Positions 22,286 to 34,323 of a stretch of DNA of 64,000 bases are shown piece after piece. Both the position numbers and the translations under genes were made by a program. The notes beneath the pieces are model-generated. The model ran no database searches, was not told the DNA's origin, and saw only the letters and a program-made list of their open reading frames with translations. Origin of the DNA: Selaginella tamariscina (lineage: Eukaryota; Streptophyta; Lycopodiopsida; Selaginellales; Selaginellaceae); the NCBI GenBank assembly GCA_003024785.1, contig PUQB01000809.1, forward strand, positions 30,276-94,275, written 5' to 3'. The stretch's first letter is position 1. Every line of letters begins with the position of its first letter.

Positions 22286-23225
22286 TGTAGCGGTGGGATT
22301 AATCCCGCCGCTATATGGTGAGACGTGTGTAACGGGGGATTAATCCTGCGCTATATGGTTAGACCTTGGCGGTGGGATTAATCCAGGCTATTCAGTTAGC
22401 CTCATGAGCGGCGGGATTAATCCTGCTGCTATTTCAAGTAGGTTATTTGGTTAGCCTCATGAGCGGCGGGATTAATCCGCGCCTACGGATGCTACGCGGA
22501 ATCCAGCGGGATTTATCCACCACATTGGCCTGTCTGAAAGGCCTAGGTGGTGGGATTAATCCTGCCGGATTCCGCACAGGGCATTGGCGTCCAGCGGAAT
22601 TAATCCCGCCGCGTACGCATGCCCTGCGCGGAATCAGGCGGGATTTATCCCCGCCAAAGGCCTGCCTGAAGGGCCTAGGCGGCGGGATTAATCCCGCCAA
22701 TTCTGCGCAGGGCATTGGTCCGGCGGGATTAATCCCGCGCCTAGGGCCCAAGTGAAGGGCCTGGCGGCAGGATTAATCCCGCCCGCATAGGGCATTGGCT
22801 TCGGGGATTAATCCCGCCTAGGGACCGAGTGAAGGCCCTGGGCGGCGGGATTAATCCCGCCGAGCCTTCAATGCCTGTTGGAGGAATGAATCCCGCCACC
22901 CTTCCTTTTTCTCCATTGGTGAGTCGGACCAATCCCAAACGTTTCTGTCTGAGACGTAGAAGGTTTACAACATACCAATGGAGGACTGGGAAGTGGCGAG
23001 ATTCATTTACCATCCCTTACATGGTGGGCGAGATTAATCCCGCCGCCTTTCTGGAGTCACTGAAGGGGTGTGCCAAATAAATCCTGCCAAGTTCTCTCTG
23101 AGACCGAGAAGGGTGGCAAGATTAATTCCACTCCCGTTCAAGGCCTCCAGAAAGGTGGCGAGATTAATCCCGCCCACTCTTTCAGGAGGCATTGAAGGGT
23201 GGCGAGATTAATCCCGCCGCACCTT
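22286..23225. repeat. Palindrome array 1 (GGCGGGATTAATCCCGCC)
   Basis: About 20 copies of an 18-bp perfect palindrome or close variants, spaced about 40-45 bp centre to centre between 22290 and 22890, then more loosely to 23210. Constant core GATTAATC; the outer GC arms vary, often symmetrically. Spacers are different but share words such as GAAGGGCCTAGG and CCTGCGCGGAAT. Array lies about 300 bp upstream of the ParB-like gene. Confidence 0.9.
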
Positions 23226-23512
23226 CCATGTGAATATATATGTGTATTAGTATATATAAGTTGCATATTCATTTTATTTACTTTTATCATCATAAATCGA
23301 GTAAAAGCTAGGAATCTATGTAAAACTGTCCAGAGCTCACATTTGTGGTGGTTCTAAAACGAAATGTTATCTTTCTTTTGCACTAGCACAAATTGAGCTT
23401 TGGACAGTTAATTCCGTCCACTTCTCTCTGTGTATTATTTTTGTATATTCGGGTTTATACAAGTGTGTGTGCGTTTTTATATGATTTGTATTCATAGTGT
23501 ATTATTTTGCAG

Positions 23513-26500
23513 AAGGACGATTTAATTAAACAAGGAGATCGAGTCATTAGTATGGAGTCGTCGTCAAATTCTGGGTAAGAATTAAAATAAAATCTGTTAT
23601 ACTCGGATATGTGCTTGAACTAATCATTTTTATTCAGATGTGGAATTGAGGTGACATTAAAGACGAGAGCAGGAGAAGAGATGGGCAGGGGGATTCTGGA
23701 ATCAACTTGGCCATATTTCAAACTAAACGGGAAGCGCATTGGAACAACCATGGTTGCTGTCAAACTAACCTCTGTCACATCGCATGGACAAGCAAAACAA
23801 TGGAAAGTGGGTGTGCTAGTCAAGCATCCGAAAGCATGCTGAACCCAGATTGAACGATGCTCGACACATATGCCTTGTTCCATCCAATGTCACGTTCTCG
23901 GATCCAGAGGTCGCCAGTTACAACATTAATTTCGGGTGGTTTTGTCGACTTGTGGATAATGACGTTCACGTGTTCACTAATGATGTTGACCGTGGAGTTC
24001 TTCTTCAACTCAACGAAAGCCCATCTATGGAGGGGATCCAACTGGATGTCTACTTCGAAGATCTTCAGACTCATCGAGTAGGTGTATTCTCAGGAGATAT
24101 TGCTTCACAATACAGAAAATCCACAAGTGGAGCAATCGTCCCTCTTCACATTGAAGAAGAACACAGCGACATCATAAAGGAGATTGAGAGGGTGGCTTGG
24201 TCTCAGGTTCTTTACAGATCACGTTCAATTTGCTTAGAAATTTCGGGAGCTGGAAAGTGTGCCGAGAACATTAGAACAGCATCAATCGGGGATCACACAT
24301 GTTGATTCGGATCGTAAAAGAAAATCATCATCGTTTTGTCAGCTGCACCTGTGGCATTCCATGCTGCAATAAGCACAAGGAAATGATGTTGGATGATAGG
24401 ATTTACGAGTGTAGGGTTAAGTATTGCAGCGTCAACCCAAACTTCAATTACAGGCCACTCAACCAGGAACGTGTAGCTGAGCTCATGGAGAAGATGAAGG
24501 ACGACAATTCTTACACCGTTCCACATAATGCTGTTTTGTGCGCATACTACGAAGAAACAAAGGCGCTGACAAAGTGTGGATCACAACACCGAACAAATGA
24601 GGAAGGTTCAGACGGAGAATAGAAAATCAGTTAAGTACTACATCATTAGTGGCCAGCACACAATAACGGCAGCCCAACGACTTCTCGACGAACACAACAA
24701 AGGAACGATGGCAACAAAACTTTCCGAGCATACCCGTGAGAAGCTGACGAAAAGATCGGCGTTTTTAGCGAAGCCGAATCTCACAATCGAGCAGTACCAT
24801 AAGTTATCGGCGGAATGGGACGCTGCAGACACCAACCACTACAACAGCAAAATATGGGAGAAGTTCAAACACACGCGAGCCGTGTGGGAATCTCTTCAGC
24901 GACCACAAAGAGCTACCGCAGGAATACACAATCTGCGGACTACCGGGTAAGCAAATTGTTTGGGCGGGATTTATCTCGCCGGTATATTAATCTGTCTTTT
25001 TTCAGAGAGTTGAAGAAATTGTAGCAGTTGATTTTGCCCAGGTGGGCGGGAAGGAAACATCCTTTTTGATGATGTTGATTTCTTGTCCGAGGATAGGATC
25101 TTTGCCAAATGGTTGGGGATTATGGAATCCTTTGCAAAAGGAACACTGAAGAAGAAGCAGACAAGTGAAGGGAGCCCTCAGAGAAGTCTGCAAAGAAACC
25201 CAGTAAGACGCCGAAGGCTAAGTCTGTTCAATCTATAAAGGATGTAGACAACGATTTCAAGGAACAACGATGGAGGAGATGGAAGTCTTGGCTGATTTGG
25301 TGATTGATGGCAAATTACAGATTAACAGCAGAGCCCCACCTCTCCTTTTCATCTCAAGGCAATGGAGTTGAAGACGGTCAGGCACTTCAAGGAGTGGTTG
25401 GGAATACACTGCCACAAACTGGGTTGGACCTCGGCTTCAACATACGAAGAGGTCAAAATATTTGCATGTGACAAACGATGATATGCTTGTCGAATGGGTG
25501 AATCAATCGGAAGATCTGGGCAAGAATCTATTGCACGCCAACGCCAAAAAGGAGAACATTGCGATGACGCCTTCTCTTATGGCAGTCCTTCAGCAGCGGA
25601 GAACCGAGTTGAACCTTATAAAGGAGGATGCTACGAATCACGACAAGCCCTACAGATGTTTGTTGTTGGATTCGGAGACTTTATGGGGTACCATCACTGC
25701 TTGTAGGAAACCGTTTCAATTGTTCGTGATGGATCGGCGGGTGTCAAAAAATCCTTCGACAGACAGGACTAGAGGATTTGGTGGAGAAACTTAGCCGTGC
25801 AAGCATGTACAAGAAGGTATTTATTATTGAATTCATACTTGCACTCTTGACTGATATCTACGTTTTCAGGTATTTATTTCTTGATTCTTGCTCATGTCAC
25901 CGATACCTTTGCCTTCGCCTTTGCCAAGAGGAATAAACATCGTTGGACAGGATTTTATATGAATGATGCTGATCCGAAGTGCATTGATTCGGTTGTTCAC
26001 TTGGTTGTTAGGAATGCGCCAAACAATTTCAAACTTCCAAATGACTGGCAGGCATCTGTTTGCACTCCAACGGCCCTGAACCTCCATCCGATACACCGAT
26101 AGTGAGAGTGACGTATTCGGCAATGTACGTTATCCAAACATTACAAGTCAAGCGGCACGGAGCATCGTCAACTTGATCAGGGGTCCTCACAGTGATGCGT
26201 GGGTTTTTGACTACTGCACTAGGGGGTCCGTCTTGAAGGAGTGTTACCTTCGGCATACATGTGTGTTTGCCGTTGAAAAGGATAAGACCATGGTTGAGGA
26301 CCTGAACAAGTGGATAGATAGGTTCTCAACTGATACCCCAACGAATCCATAAAGGAGTATTTGAGAAAGTTCCCTCCCGATAAGTGCGATAGCTCTGAAG
26401 ATGAATCTGGTTCAATGTCGGAGTCTGAGGACGAACTTCAATCAGATATTAGACCGGAAGTTATCTCGAGGAGTACAGAACATTCACACACTCCATTACC

Positions 26501-26603
26501 CATGGAAACATCAATAGAAGATACGAAGATCTTGAACCATCTCACAAGCGGCTTAGACCTTCTTCGCCTCACTCAGAAGGTAATAGCGAAGAAGAATTGT
26601 TAA
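23513..26603 (+). pseudogene. ParB-like plus DNA methyltransferase-like gene, copy 1
   Basis: Spliced gene, with exons at 23513-23574 and from 23638; an intron is likely at 24950-25006. The N-terminal part is unrecognised. From about 24447 it has QERVAELMEKMKDD and, at about 24630, KYYIISGQHTITAAQRLL, matching the ParB/Spo0J nuclease-fold pattern (helix, then a strand with GQHR-like motif and a following helix). The C-terminal part includes NAPNNFKLPNDW (about 26010), RYPNITSQAARSIVNLIRG (about 26135) and DAWVFDYCT.GSVLKEC ... CVFAVEKDKTM (26194-26290). I read the last as methyltransferase motif I with the first Gly changed (CTRGS). An acidic tail ends at 26603. I could not find a firm motif IV, partly because of frameshifts. 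ParB followed by methylase is a known bacterial/phage arrangement. Role inferred: DNA binding and methylation. Not functional as written. Confidence 0.5.
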
Positions 26604-26866
26604 TGAGTTCTTAGAGTGATGAATAGTTGTAAATGAGTGTAACATAAGGCATTTTTGTATATTTCGTTTATATTTGTACAGAAAATAAATTCTCAAGGAT
26701 TAATGAAGCTTTTAGTTCAAACATGGGTCACACATTAACAAGGTAAATAATATACCTTGATAATTTTAAGGTCAGCTAATTATCATTTTGCAGATGTAAT
26801 GAAACAGTTGAAACATGGATTTTCAGCATTGCATGAGGTAAGAGAGGGGTTTGGCAAAAATTTCTT

Positions 26867-27900
26867 GTGCCACATGTCAGAATGACAGAGTTCATGCAGG
26901 AAATGGATAATAATGCAGCTCAAAACATCGTTACCATGGGGGCCACTTTAGTTTTTTCATCATCATTTCTATTGGCTTCAGTTCCGAAATCAATTTCTTC
27001 AGCGCCTGCAATATCTGAATCTTGTAAGGATGATGTACAATTAAATGATAAAGGGATAGGCAACTAGATAGTGTCAACAGATAAATGTGAAAGGGAGCAA
27101 ACAAGTGATTTGCAAAGTATTCAAGAGGCAACGCTATCCCATGTTACTCATGGCCATATTGTGTTGTTGGATGTCAATGGTGTTCTGCTTCATCGACAAA
27201 GGCCCAAGGATAGGAAAAAAGAAATCAAACAAGGAGATTTCATTTCTTGTCATGGTAAATTTTGATATGATATTATTTTTCGTCCAGGGTTGGATCGTCT
27301 CTTTCAAAAGCTTAAGGAGATGGGTGCGCTTGTGGGGATTTGGTCATGCATGCAGATTCACAACTTAACATCGTGTTGAATTTGCTTAAGAAACATTGTA
27401 GTGTTACAGAAGAGGTGATTCGTAAAGATTAGATTTTTGACCAACGAATATGTTATAAACTTCTTGAATTTTACAATATAAAAAAAAAAGCAAGCCATAC
27501 TTCTTCAAGAATGAAAGAATCATTGGGACTCATGGGGAGATCAGTCGCTTGAACGCACAGATGTTAGTGGTAGACGACTCTCCTCAGAAGGCTATGCTTA
27601 ACCAAAAATTGCTTGTATTCATCCAATCACTTTCGACCCATATTCTGATACCGATATCATGGATGAGCTAGTGAACTACTTGGATACGTGCCTCAGAAAG
27701 AAGAATCTTGAAAACTTTTGTGAGTAGTATCCACCGTATTAAACATTTCCTAAAGCTTTTCTTTCTCGTGATTTTGAATTTTATAAAATGAAGGATAGCA
27801 ATCGGGCGCTTTAGAATATTATTCTTAAGGAACGTCAATTTTTAGATGAGTCTTTATGCAGACCTTCTCTTATCACATCTTATGTATTAACAAGGATGGC
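26867..27900 (+). pseudogene. FCP1/NLI-type HAD phosphatase-like gene, copy 1
   Basis: Motifs in order: VLLDVNGVLLHR (about 27157), where HAD phosphatases have DxDxT/V and many plant FCP1-like proteins DLNG; MGALVGIWSCMQ (about 27320); YFFKNERIIG (about 27500); MLVVDDSPQKAMLN (about 27563), the conserved VDDSP loop; and a C-terminal YLDTCLRKKNLENF. This is the order of the NLI-interacting-factor (FCP1 homology) family, which dephosphorylates Ser/Thr residues. The first Asp loop has Asn in place of the second Asp. The frame is broken several times. Probably a host gene captured by the element. Confidence 0.65.
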
Positions 27901-28320
27901 AACTCCCAATTGCATTTGTGAGAGTGTTAGGTGGTGGCAATAATCAAGATATTGACCAAAATGATTCGATTAATCCGAGAGATGATTTAGAAGATTTCTT
28001 TGTATGATAAGAAGAAAGTATTTATAAAAAAATTAACATGTTGATAAGAAAATGATTTCATTTGTAATTATGTTTGATAGTATTTCTTAATTATTGTAAA
28101 CTATTTTTAGAATAATATGAATATTCTAAGATATTTTAGGAATATTCCTTACTACGTAAGGTTATTGAAGGATTAATTTATTAATTAATTAATATTTAAG
28201 GCTTAATTACATATTAATTAAATAATTAATTAATAATTAAAACTTAAGTATTAATTAGTAATTTATTTTATATTCCCATTTTCATGTATCATGCCCACTT
28301 TAGTTACAACGTGCATATTT
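27901..28320. other. AT-rich tail of unit 1
   Basis: Contains GGAATATTCC words and runs of TTAATTAATTAA, then CATGCCCACTTTAGTTACAAC. The same stretch ends the duplicated unit at 31720. No gene. Confidence 0.5.
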
Positions 28321-28607
28321 ATTTCTTACACACACACAAAATATATGTGTATGTACCTATGTATTTGTATATATATATATTACTTTATCTCTCTTTTGAA
28401 TGTATAGTATGTGTGTATTTGTATATATGTAATTTCTTTATCTCTCTCACACACACAATTGTATGTATATATACATGTTTATATGTATTTTATAAGTTTT
28501 TATATTTTTTTTATTATCACACACACACATGCTTGAAATGGTGGCAGGATTAATCCTGCCACACTTTTATATATATACATATACAAATATATATGTGTGT
28601 TTATCTG

Positions 28608-28651
<44 letters not shown>

Positions 28652-28774
28652 CACACACACACTCATGTATATACATATACATATATATGTGTGTGTATGT
28701 ATACTATATGTATAATTTAATTTATTTATTTTTCTTACACACACACACACAAACTGTGTGTGTATGTACCTGTG

Positions 28775-28810
<36 letters not shown>

Positions 28811-29071
28811 CTTTATTTCTCTCTTGAATGTATATGTATGTGTGTATTTATATATGTAATTTCTTTATCTCTCTTACACACACAATTGTATGTATATATA
28901 TATGTTTATATGTATTTTATAAGTTTTTTATATTTCTTTATTTATCACACATACACATGCTTGAAGTGATGGTGGGATTAATCCCGCTACCTTTTTAAGA
29001 GGCCTAGAAGGAGTGGCCGGATTAATCCAGCCACCCTTTTAAGAGGAGTGATGAGATTAACCCGCCACACT

Positions 29072-29124
<53 letters not shown>

Positions 29125-29424
29125 ATTTATTTGTATAATATAATATATTTATCTATCTCTCTTTCACACACACACACTCATGTATATACATATATATATG
29201 TGTGTGTATTTGTATAATATAATTTATTTATTTATTTCTTACACACACACAAATTGTGTGTGTATGTACCTGTGTATTTGTATATATATATAATTACTTT
29301 ATCTCTCTCTCTTACACACAATTATATGTATATATACATGTTTATATACATTTTATAAGTTTTTTTATTTCTTTATTTGTCACACACAACATATGCTTGA
29401 AGTGGTGGCGGGATTAATCCCGCC
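28321..29424. repeat. Microsatellite block in about three copies, with isolated palindromes
   Basis: Roughly 430-500-bp units, each with TTACACACACACAAA, GTATGTACCTGTGTATTT, a TA run, and CACATGCTTGAAGTGGTGG leading into the palindrome. Palindromes stand near 28545, 28975, 29015, 29055 and 29408. Confidence 0.7.
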
Positions 29425-30030
29425 ACCCCAATGATGCTGATTTCAAATGTATTAATATGGTTGTTTGCTTAGTTATTAGGAATACACCAAATAATTTCAA
29501 ATTTTCAAATGACTGGCCAGGCATTTGTTTTCACTCCAATAAGCCTGAACCACCATCAGAGGAACGTATTCAACAATGTACGTTATCCAAACATTACAAG
29601 TCAAGCTGCATGAAGCATTGTCAAATTGATTAAGGGTCCGCACGATGATGCATGGGTTTTTTATTACTGCACTAGGGATCTGTCTTGGAGTGTTACCTTC
29701 GGAATACATGTGTTTGCCGTTGAAAAGGATAAGACCATGGTCGAAGACTTGAACAAGTAGATAGAGAGATTCTTAACTACATGAGTATTTAGGAAAGTTC
29801 CTTCTTGAGAAGTGTAATAGCTTTGAAGAGGAATTTGGTTCAATGTTGGAGTCTAAAAATGATCTTGAATTAGATATTACACTAGAAGTTATCTCAAGGA
29901 GTACATAACATTCACTTACTCTATTGACCATGGAAACATCAATAGAAGAAAGGAAAATGTTAAATGATCTTCCAAGCAGTTAAGACATTCTTCACCTCAC
30001 TCAAAAGGTAACAGCGAAGAAGCATTGATA
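29425..30030 (+). pseudogene. Methyltransferase-like C-terminal fragment, duplicate
   Basis: It corresponds to about 25958-26605 of copy 1 with several deletions: NTPNNFKFSNDWPG-like, the YVIQTLQVKLH frame, and FAVEKDKTMVEDLNK near 29730. The ParB-like part is missing. A palindrome copy directly abuts its left edge at 29408-29425, so the deletion joined array to gene. Confidence 0.7.
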
Positions 30031-30289
30031 ATGTGTTGATAGAGTGACAAAAATTATAAATGAGTGTAACATAAGGCATTTTTGTGTATTTCGTTTATAT
30101 TTGTACAGAAAATAAATTCAAAGATTAAAAAGGTAAATAATATACCTTGGTAATTATAAGGCCAGTTAACTATCATTTTACAAATGTAATAAAACGGTTG
30201 AGAACATGGATTTTCAGAAATGACATGAGGTAAGAGAGAGGTGTGGCAAAAATTTCTTATGCCACATGTTAGAATGATAGAGTTCATAT

Positions 30290-31290
30290 AGGAAATATAA
30301 TAATAATGCAGCTCAAAACATCATTACTATGGGGACCACTTCAGTTTCTACATCACCATTTTATTACCTTCAGTTCCTAAATCACTTTCTTCAGCACCTA
30401 TAATATCTGAATCTTGTAAGGATGATGTACAAGTAAATAATAAAAGGATCAATAATAATATAGTATTAAAAGATAAATGTGAAATGAACCAAACAAGTGA
30501 GTTTCAAACATTCAAGAGGCAACATTGCCCCTTGTTACCCATGGTCATATTGTGTTGTTGAATGTCAATGGTGTTTTGCTTCATTGACAAAGGCCTGAGG
30601 ACAAAGAAAAAAAATCAAACATGGTGATTTCATTTGTTGTCATGGTAAATTTCAATATAATATTATTTTTCGTCTGGGGTTGGGTAGTTTCTTTCAAAAG
30701 CTTAAGAAGATGGGTGCACTTGTAGTGATTTGGTCATGCATGTAGTTTCACAACTTGACCCCACTGCTGAATTTGTTTAACAAACATTGTAGTGTTGTAG
30801 AAGAGGTGATCGTAAAGATTGGATTTTTGACCAGTGAATATATTATAAACCTCTCAAATTCTATAATGTAAAAAAGGAAAGTAAGCCATACTTCTTCAAG
30901 AATGAAAGATTAATTGGGCTTTATTGGGAGATCAATTAGTTAAGGATAATGAAGAATGTACATATCTTAGTGGTAAACGACTCTCCTCAAAAGGCTATGC
31001 TTAACCAAAACATTGCTTGTATCCATCCAATCACTTTCGACCTATATTATGATATTAATACCATGGATGAGCTTGGATACGTGCCTTAAAAAGAAGAATC
31101 TTAAAAACTTTTGTGAGCAATATCCACTATATAAAACATACCCTGATGCTTTTATTTCTCGTGATTTTGAATTTTATAAATTAAAGAAGAGCAACCGGGC
31201 GCTCTACAATATTATTATTAAGGAACATCATTGTTTAAATAAGTCTTTATGCACTCCTCTTCTATCACAGCTTATGTATTAACAACGATG
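30290..31290 (+). pseudogene. FCP1/NLI-type phosphatase-like gene, duplicate
   Basis: A diverged copy of 26867-27900. The nucleotide-binding Asp loop reads LLNVNGVLLH here (Asp to Asn), and MLLVVNDSP-like replaces VDDSP (near 30970). The C-terminal piece 31013-31282 is still open: DTCLKKKNLKNFCEQYPLYK. Loss of the key Asp and the internal stops exclude phosphatase activity. Confidence 0.65.
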
Positions 31291-31734
31291 GCAACTCCTA
31301 ACTGCATTCGTGAGAGTGTTAGGTGGTGGCAACAACATAAAGATATTGACCAAAATGATTTGATTAATCAAAGAGTGATGACTTAAACAAAATGAGGAGA
31401 TTTCTCTATATGGTTAAGGCAAAAGTAATTACAAAAAGATTAACATATTGATAAGAAAATGATTTCATTTATAATTATGTTTGAAAGTATTTTTTAATTA
31501 TTGTAAAATATTTTTACAATGGAGATTAATATGAATATTTTCAGATATTTTAGGAATATTCCTTACTAAGTAAGGTTAATGAAGGATTAATTTGTTAATT
31601 AATTAATATTTAAGATGTAATTATATGTTAATTAAATAATTAATTAATAATTAAAACTTAAGTATTAATTAGCAATTTATTTTATATTCTTATTTTCATG
31701 TATCATGCCCATTTTAGTTACAACATGCATATCT
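31291..31734. other. AT-rich tail of duplicated unit
   Basis: Parallel to 27901-28320, with GGAATATTCC and TTAATTAATT runs. It ends CATGCCCATTTTAGTTACAAC, then jumps into MULE copy B in the middle of its minus-strand gene. Confidence 0.5.
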
Positions 31735-33375
31735 AAATGGCTTCCTCGCACACAGCCTTCCAATACAAGTCCAAGGTGAACCACTTGATCCACTCTTTGT
31801 CCTGCATGCCTGGTAACCCAAGTGTCTGTTGTTCTGCCTTGGATTCAAGATGAGTGAGCTTGTTCAAGTATCGGAGTCGCAACATGTTTGAAATCTTTGC
31901 CTTTGACATCGCGTACAGCTTTTCAATGCCCATCCAGCGACACTACTTATGAGAGATGTTTGTCACTTTCTGGAACCACTCCTCCCCTAACTCTGGGTCT
32001 ATGATAGAGAGGAACTTGTGCATACACTTGTCATGCTTCTTGTACACTAGCTGCTTTAGGTTCAGTTCAAGCTGTGAATTGCCTTTAGCACTGGTGACTG
32101 CTCTGTTGAGATCATCGTTGATCTCATTTTGCACATAGAATAAGTTAAAAACTTCTTTCCTATCAATTAAACTAAAGGTTACCTTGAAAAGAATCTTTGT
32201 GTAGAAGAGGATGCCAAGCCGCCTTTCTTGTTGCATTCTCCTTCCACTTCCGTACCTCAAGATGATCAACCTCCGTGAGCGACTCGAGGATTTCTGAGTT
32301 CCTTCAGTACTAGTGCAGACTGTCTTTATAGCGAGGAGAATATGTGGTAGTGTTGTTTCCATAGATGTTAATGAAGATCTGTTCAATGAAACTGTAAGTC
32401 TAGACTCTTAATGAAAAGAAAAGAAAGTACTCACATGTTTATCGATTGAAACATTGAAACTAGTTGAAGATTGTCGAGGTTCTCTGTGGAGATGAAACTC
32501 AATCGAACGTGAATAGCCCATTGTTTGCATCCTCCCGGTAGAGCTTCTGCAAAGCCTGTAGCCTATGGTTCTCGTCCTAGCAGCTAAACTTCTGGCTTGA
32601 CAACCTCGAAGCCCACTATTTGTACTCCGGTTGAGTAAGAGCTTGCTCGAAAGACCGATGCTACTCATACTGAATCATGTCCTTCGACAGCTCATATAGC
32701 TCCTCATCAGTGAGTGGATCTCCAATAGACAAAATGAACAAGGCTGCCTTCTTCAATGATGACACCAGCTTGTCCAAGTCCCCTGGGTTCACTCGTCGGA
32801 CCACCTCGTTCGAATGCATTCTACAGATTGGCACATTAGGAGGATCAACAAAGTCTCTTGATAGTAATTTTGTCGAGTAGGTTTGTTGAGCTTTCCAAAT
32901 GCAGGTTGGCCGGTATGCTGTATAACTCCTTCAACTCCTTATCACTTTTCACTTTCTTGCCTTTTGGATCAGCTTTCCCACAGCCTCTCTTTTTGCTGAC
33001 TGCCTTCTCCAAGTCATCCTCGCTAAAAGAAGAAAGAGCTTCAACTACCTCTGTCATCTGCACTTGCTCTTTCAGGACTGCAACCTTAGCGATGAAGGAG
33101 GCAACTGCGACGAGCTCTCCAGGAAAGCTGTGATGGTTGATGGAGGCTGCTCCTGCTCAATTGGTACTACTTGAGGCTGAGTCATTGGAGGATCCTCCTT
33201 TGTTACATTAGATGGTTCTCCTCTCTTTCCTTGCTTGTACTTCGATATCTTCTTCTCTTCCCGTGGCTCTTCATCAGGCACAAGCTCTTGTAGACGTTTG
33301 AAGCTCTCACCATTTTGCAGACTCTGGAAAGCAAACACACAAGTCAATTGATTCAAAGACAAAAGAAAAAACAAA
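31735..33375 (-). pseudogene. N-terminal part of the MULE minus-strand gene, copy B
   Basis: Parallel to 8490-10100 in copy A. Visible on the minus strand are FKRLQELVPDEEPREEKK, an E/P/S-rich segment (QEQPPSTITAFLESSSQLPP) and FYVQNEINDDLNRAV. The part coding for the methyltransferase-like motifs lies beyond the break at 31735 and is absent. The remaining sequence has no domain I recognise. Confidence 0.55.
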
Positions 33376-33394
33376 AACCAAAGATGATTAACTT

Positions 33395-33870
33395 TGTGGC
33401 TGCTGACTCAAGCTAGATGGTGCCGACCCTCTCAATTGGCACAGAAAAGTCGATGAGTGAAACCTGCCGACTAAGACCGGTTGGTGCTGATCCTCTCAAA
33501 CGGCACAAATGAGATGATGTATGATGTATGCCGACTGAGCAAGATGGTGATGTCTCTCTCAGACGGCACAAATGGGAAGACCCTTTAACTTTGGCATAAA
33601 ATAAAAAACACATTGTGATATGGATACTTGAGTCGCAAATAAAAAAAACAGAAATTGAACAGACTTTGTGGCTACCGACTAAGCTAGGATGGTGCCGTCT
33701 CTCTCAGATGGCACAAATGGGAAGACCCTTTAACTCTAGCATAAAAAAAAACACATTGTGATATGGATACTTGAGCCGCAAATTAAAGAAAAAGAAATTG
33801 AACAAACCTTGTGACTGCCAACTGAGCAGGATGGTGCTAACAATCTAAGTTGGCACAGAAATCTCGACTG
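33395..33870. repeat. Hairpin repeats between the divergent MULE genes, copy B
   Basis: Five copies near 33419, 33482, 33545, 33690 and 33834, of the same form as copy A (GTGCCGTC, 7-nt loop, GACGGCAC at its best), with shared flanks AAATGGGAAGACCC and GATATGGATACTTGAG. Confidence 0.7.
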
Positions 33871-34323
33871 GTTTATTTGGGCGCCACACGAATTAACTCG
33901 AAATGGATGGCGCCGCTCCTCTTAGGCCCCTTGAAGGAGATTTTAGATATCAGTTCTGAGATAGAAAAAACCCTAGCCACAATATAAATAGTAAACCCTA
34001 TTTACCAAAAAACCCTAACTGCAATGAAAATAGTAAACCCTACGGAATAAATGTGGCATTAAAATTAGGGTTAATATTAAAATATATGAATAATTGATAA
34101 AGATGAAGATATTTCATATCATAAAAGATAATAATTAAATTACATCGGTGATACTAGAGAGGATAGCATTAAAAAACACTATGAGCTGGACATTGTAGAA
34201 TTAATTATATACAAAAGTGTGTTCACGTTTATTATCACGATTATAATTTTTTTTGGCAAACGAGAGTGTGTTTAATCTTTTGCTTTGCTTTCCTAAACCA
34301 CTGAGCTTTCTCCTTGCGTTGTC

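Larger units (their letters stand above)
20864..28320 (+). mobile_element. Palindrome/ParB-methylase element, unit 1
   Basis: The block consists of a microsatellite region, a palindrome array, a ParB plus methyltransferase-like gene, a phosphatase-like gene and an AT-rich tail. A second copy with the same order starts near 58060, and part of the unit is duplicated directly downstream (29410-31735). Independent copies at different sites imply a mobile or amplifying unit. I found no convincing terminal repeats, so class and exact ends are unknown. Confidence 0.5.

Noticed and set aside
22443-22755. Long open frames on both strands through the palindrome arrays (GGINPA-type peptides), also at 55645-55827 and 61562-61790
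   Set aside because: They are translations of the repeat itself. A palindromic repeat opens the same frames on both strands.
22286-23225. CRISPR-like repeat/spacer array
   Set aside because: Repeats are palindromes that vary in sequence, spacers resemble each other, there are no cas genes, and the DNA is plant nuclear.
24300-26603. Bacterial contamination as the source of the ParB/methylase-like sequence
   Set aside because: The gene has introns, lies within plant transposons and microsatellites, and occurs in diverged copies in the same window.
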